A DNA stretch of 7,682 nucleotides, from assembly GCA_026713345.1 (NCBI GenBank), contig JAPOOQ010000379.1, forward strand, positions 1-7,682, in the 5' to 3' direction. This document shows positions 6,493 to 7,682 of the stretch, in pieces. Below the pieces are notes generated by a model that saw only the letters and a program-made list of their open reading frames with translations, did not search any database and was not told where the DNA came from. The stretch is from Gemmatimonadota bacterium. GTDB lineage: Bacteria > Gemmatimonadota > Gemmatimonadetes > Longimicrobiales > Gaopeijiaceae. How positions within the stretch are numbered: position 1 is the stretch's first letter; each line of letters starts with the position of its first letter. The position numbers and the translations under genes were made by a program.

Positions 6493-7604
6493 AGATCGGG
6501 ATCACCTGCTATCCCACCTACGGAGGTTCGGGCGCCGTGGCGACCGAGCTCGGGATCGGCCTCGCCGCGCGCGGACACGAGATCCACTTCATCTCCTACG
6601 CCCAGCCCTTCCGGCTCTCGGGATTCCACGAGCGGGTGTACTTCCACGAGGTGGAGCTGGAGCGCTATCCGCTCTTCGAGACCTCCCACTACACGCTGGC
6701 GCTGGCGGCCGCGATCCACGACACGGCGGTGCGCCAGGGTCTCGACATCGTGCACGTCCACTACGCCATCCCGCATGCCACCTCGGCCTGGATCGCCCGC
6801 GAGATGCTCGACTCGGATCTCCCGCTCGTCACCACGCTGCACGGCACCGACGTGACCCTGGTCGGACGGCACCCCTCCTTCAGGGCCATCACCCGCTTTT
6901 CGATCATGCGCTCGCAGGGGATCACCGCCGTTTCCCGATTCCTCAAGGATGTGACGGTGCGCGACTTCGAGGTCCCGGAGAAGCGCGTGCAGGTGATCCC
7001 CAACTTTGTCGACACCGAACTCTTCCGGCCACGCGAGAACGCGGCCCGCCGGAGGGTCTTCGCGCCGGGGGGCGAGAAGATCCTGATGCACGTGTCCAAC
7101 TTCCGCCCCGTGAAGCGGGTCCCGGACGTGATCGACGTGTTCGCCGGGGTACGGCGGGAGATGCCGTGCCGCCTGGTGATGGTGGGAGATGGTCCGGACC
7201 GGCCCCGTGCCGCCCAGCGGGCGATGGAGCGCGGCGTGGAGCGTGACGTCGTCTTCCTGGGCAAGCACGCCTCGGTGGAGGAGCTGCTTCCCTGCGCCGA
7301 CCTCTTCCTGATGACGAGCGAAAGCGAGTCCTTCGGGCTGGCGGCGCTGGAGGCGATTTCGTGCGGGGTGCCGGTGGTGGGCTATTGCGCCGGGGGTCTG
7401 CCCGAGGTCATCACCCACGGCGAGAACGGGCTGCTGGTGCCCGTCCGGGACGTGCAGGAGGGGGCTTCCGCCGCGGGCTGCCTCCTTGGTAGCGATGAGC
7501 TGTGGCAGCGCTTCAGCGAGGCGGGTCGGCAGGAGGCGGTCGAGCGATTCGCGGTGGCCCGGGTGCTGCCCCGCTACGAAGCGCTGTACGAGGCGCTGGT
7601 GTGA
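6489..7604 (+). CDS. bshA: N-acetyl-alpha-D-glucosaminyl L-malate synthase BshA
   Basis: BshA joins GlcNAc from UDP-GlcNAc to L-malate. This is the first step of bacillithiol, a low-molecular-weight thiol used for redox buffering, metal handling and detoxification. The product is a 371-residue soluble GT-B fold enzyme of the GT4 family (B. subtilis BshA has 377). The N-terminal domain has KIGITCYPTYGGSGAVATEL (2-21), HEIHFISYAQPFRL, HVHYAIPHATSAW and LHGTDVTLVG (117-126). The C-terminal nucleotide-sugar domain has VIPNFVDTELF, SNFRPVKR (203-210), GDGPDRP (233-239) and the EX7E motif ESFGLAALE with Glu280 and Glu288. GGLPEVITHGENGLLVP follows. The GGSG loop, the TCYP start and the SNFRPVKR block separate it from general GT4 enzymes. 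Its start overlaps the miaA stop as ATGA. The next pathway genes, bshB (deacetylase) and bshC (cysteine ligase), are not in the window. Confidence 0.93.
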   Translation: MKIGITCYPTYGGSGAVATELGIGLAARGHEIHFISYAQPFRLSGFHERVYFHEVELERYPLFETSHYTLALAAAIHDTAVRQGLDIVHVHYAIPHATSAWIAREMLDSDLPLVTTLHGTDVTLVGRHPSFRAITRFSIMRSQGITAVSRFLKDVTVRDFEVPEKRVQVIPNFVDTELFRPRENAARRRVFAPGGEKILMHVSNFRPVKRVPDVIDVFAGVRREMPCRLVMVGDGPDRPRAAQRAMERGVERDVVFLGKHASVEELLPCADLFLMTSESESFGLAALEAISCGVPVVGYCAGGLPEVITHGENGLLVPVRDVQEGASAAGCLLGSDELWQRFSEAGRQEAVERFAVARVLPRYEALYEALV

Positions 7605-7614
7605 ACCACCCGAG

Positions 7615-7682
7615 ATGACCTGGTACGAGGCCGTCTTCCTGGGCGCGCTGCAGGGGGCGACGGAGTTCCTCCCGGTCTCCAG
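7615..7682 (+). CDS. uppP: Undecaprenyl-diphosphatase UppP (BacA), N-terminal fragment
   Basis: Only the first 22 codons are present; the window edge cuts the gene. UppP is a membrane enzyme that dephosphorylates undecaprenyl diphosphate, recycling the lipid carrier for peptidoglycan and other envelope polymers, and it gives bacitracin tolerance. The visible MTWYEAVFLGALQGATEFLP, followed by VS, matches the family's start: a short lead, a hydrophobic segment and the QGxTEFLPxSS signature. That signature includes the QxxxE motif (Gln13, Glu17) of the active site. The ATG follows the bshA stop after 10 nt, so it is likely co-transcribed. The purine stretch upstream (CGAG) is weak. Confidence 0.88.
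   Translation, partial: MTWYEAVFLGALQGATEFLPVS

Noticed and set aside
5760..7418. A 552-codon open frame on the minus strand across miaA and bshA
   Set aside because: It is antisense to two well-recognised genes. Its translation is Arg/Pro/His-rich low complexity with no family motif, a usual by-product of high-GC codon bias.
1..7682. tRNA, rRNA, CRISPR array, insertion sequence or phage attachment site
   Set aside because: No cloverleaf, spaced direct repeats, transposase motifs or terminal inverted repeats were seen. The genes fill the window almost without gaps after 311.

Overview
The window is a compact, very GC-rich stretch of bacterial chromosome in which every confident gene lies on the + strand. 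The order is secD, secF, tatD, mutL, miaA, bshA and the first 22 codons of uppP. All six complete genes are recognised housekeeping genes. No mobile element, CRISPR array, RNA gene or defence system is visible. The source looks like a high-GC, non-Firmicute bacterium. Separate SecD and SecF, a MutL with an intrinsic endonuclease motif, and bacillithiol synthesis (bshA) fit Gemmatimonadota or a related lineage, but that assignment is inferred from memory of gene content, not from any search.

Layout. Bases 1-310 hold no recognisable gene. A short open tail ending at a stop at 51-53 may be the end of an upstream gene. The rest is a leader with a TTGACA hexamer, a 10-bp palindrome and a Shine-Dalgarno-like AGGGAG just before secD. 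secD (311-1990) and secF (2003-2962) encode the two halves of the proton-driven Sec translocase accessory motor. tatD (2959-3744) is a metal-dependent nuclease. mutL (3741-5558) is the mismatch-repair ATPase and nickase. miaA (5527-6492) is the tRNA A37 dimethylallyltransferase. bshA (6489-7604) is the first enzyme of bacillithiol synthesis. uppP (7615 to the window edge) is undecaprenyl-diphosphatase.

The genes are packed as one probable operon. secF/tatD, tatD/mutL and miaA/bshA overlap by 4 nt, mutL/miaA overlap by 32 nt, and the other two gaps are 10-12 nt. No internal terminator was seen. The products act in different processes: export, DNA repair, tRNA modification, thiol metabolism and cell-wall carrier recycling. 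The grouping therefore suggests shared growth-linked expression and translational coupling rather than one pathway.

The points most worth checking are all local. miaA contains runs of 12 and 10 G beside a conserved Gly-Tyr motif that reads Gly-Asp. The MutL metal-site motif normally written CPHGRP reads DVHGRP. SecD carries a 53-residue acidic insert with no basic residues. I found no convincing new biological system.
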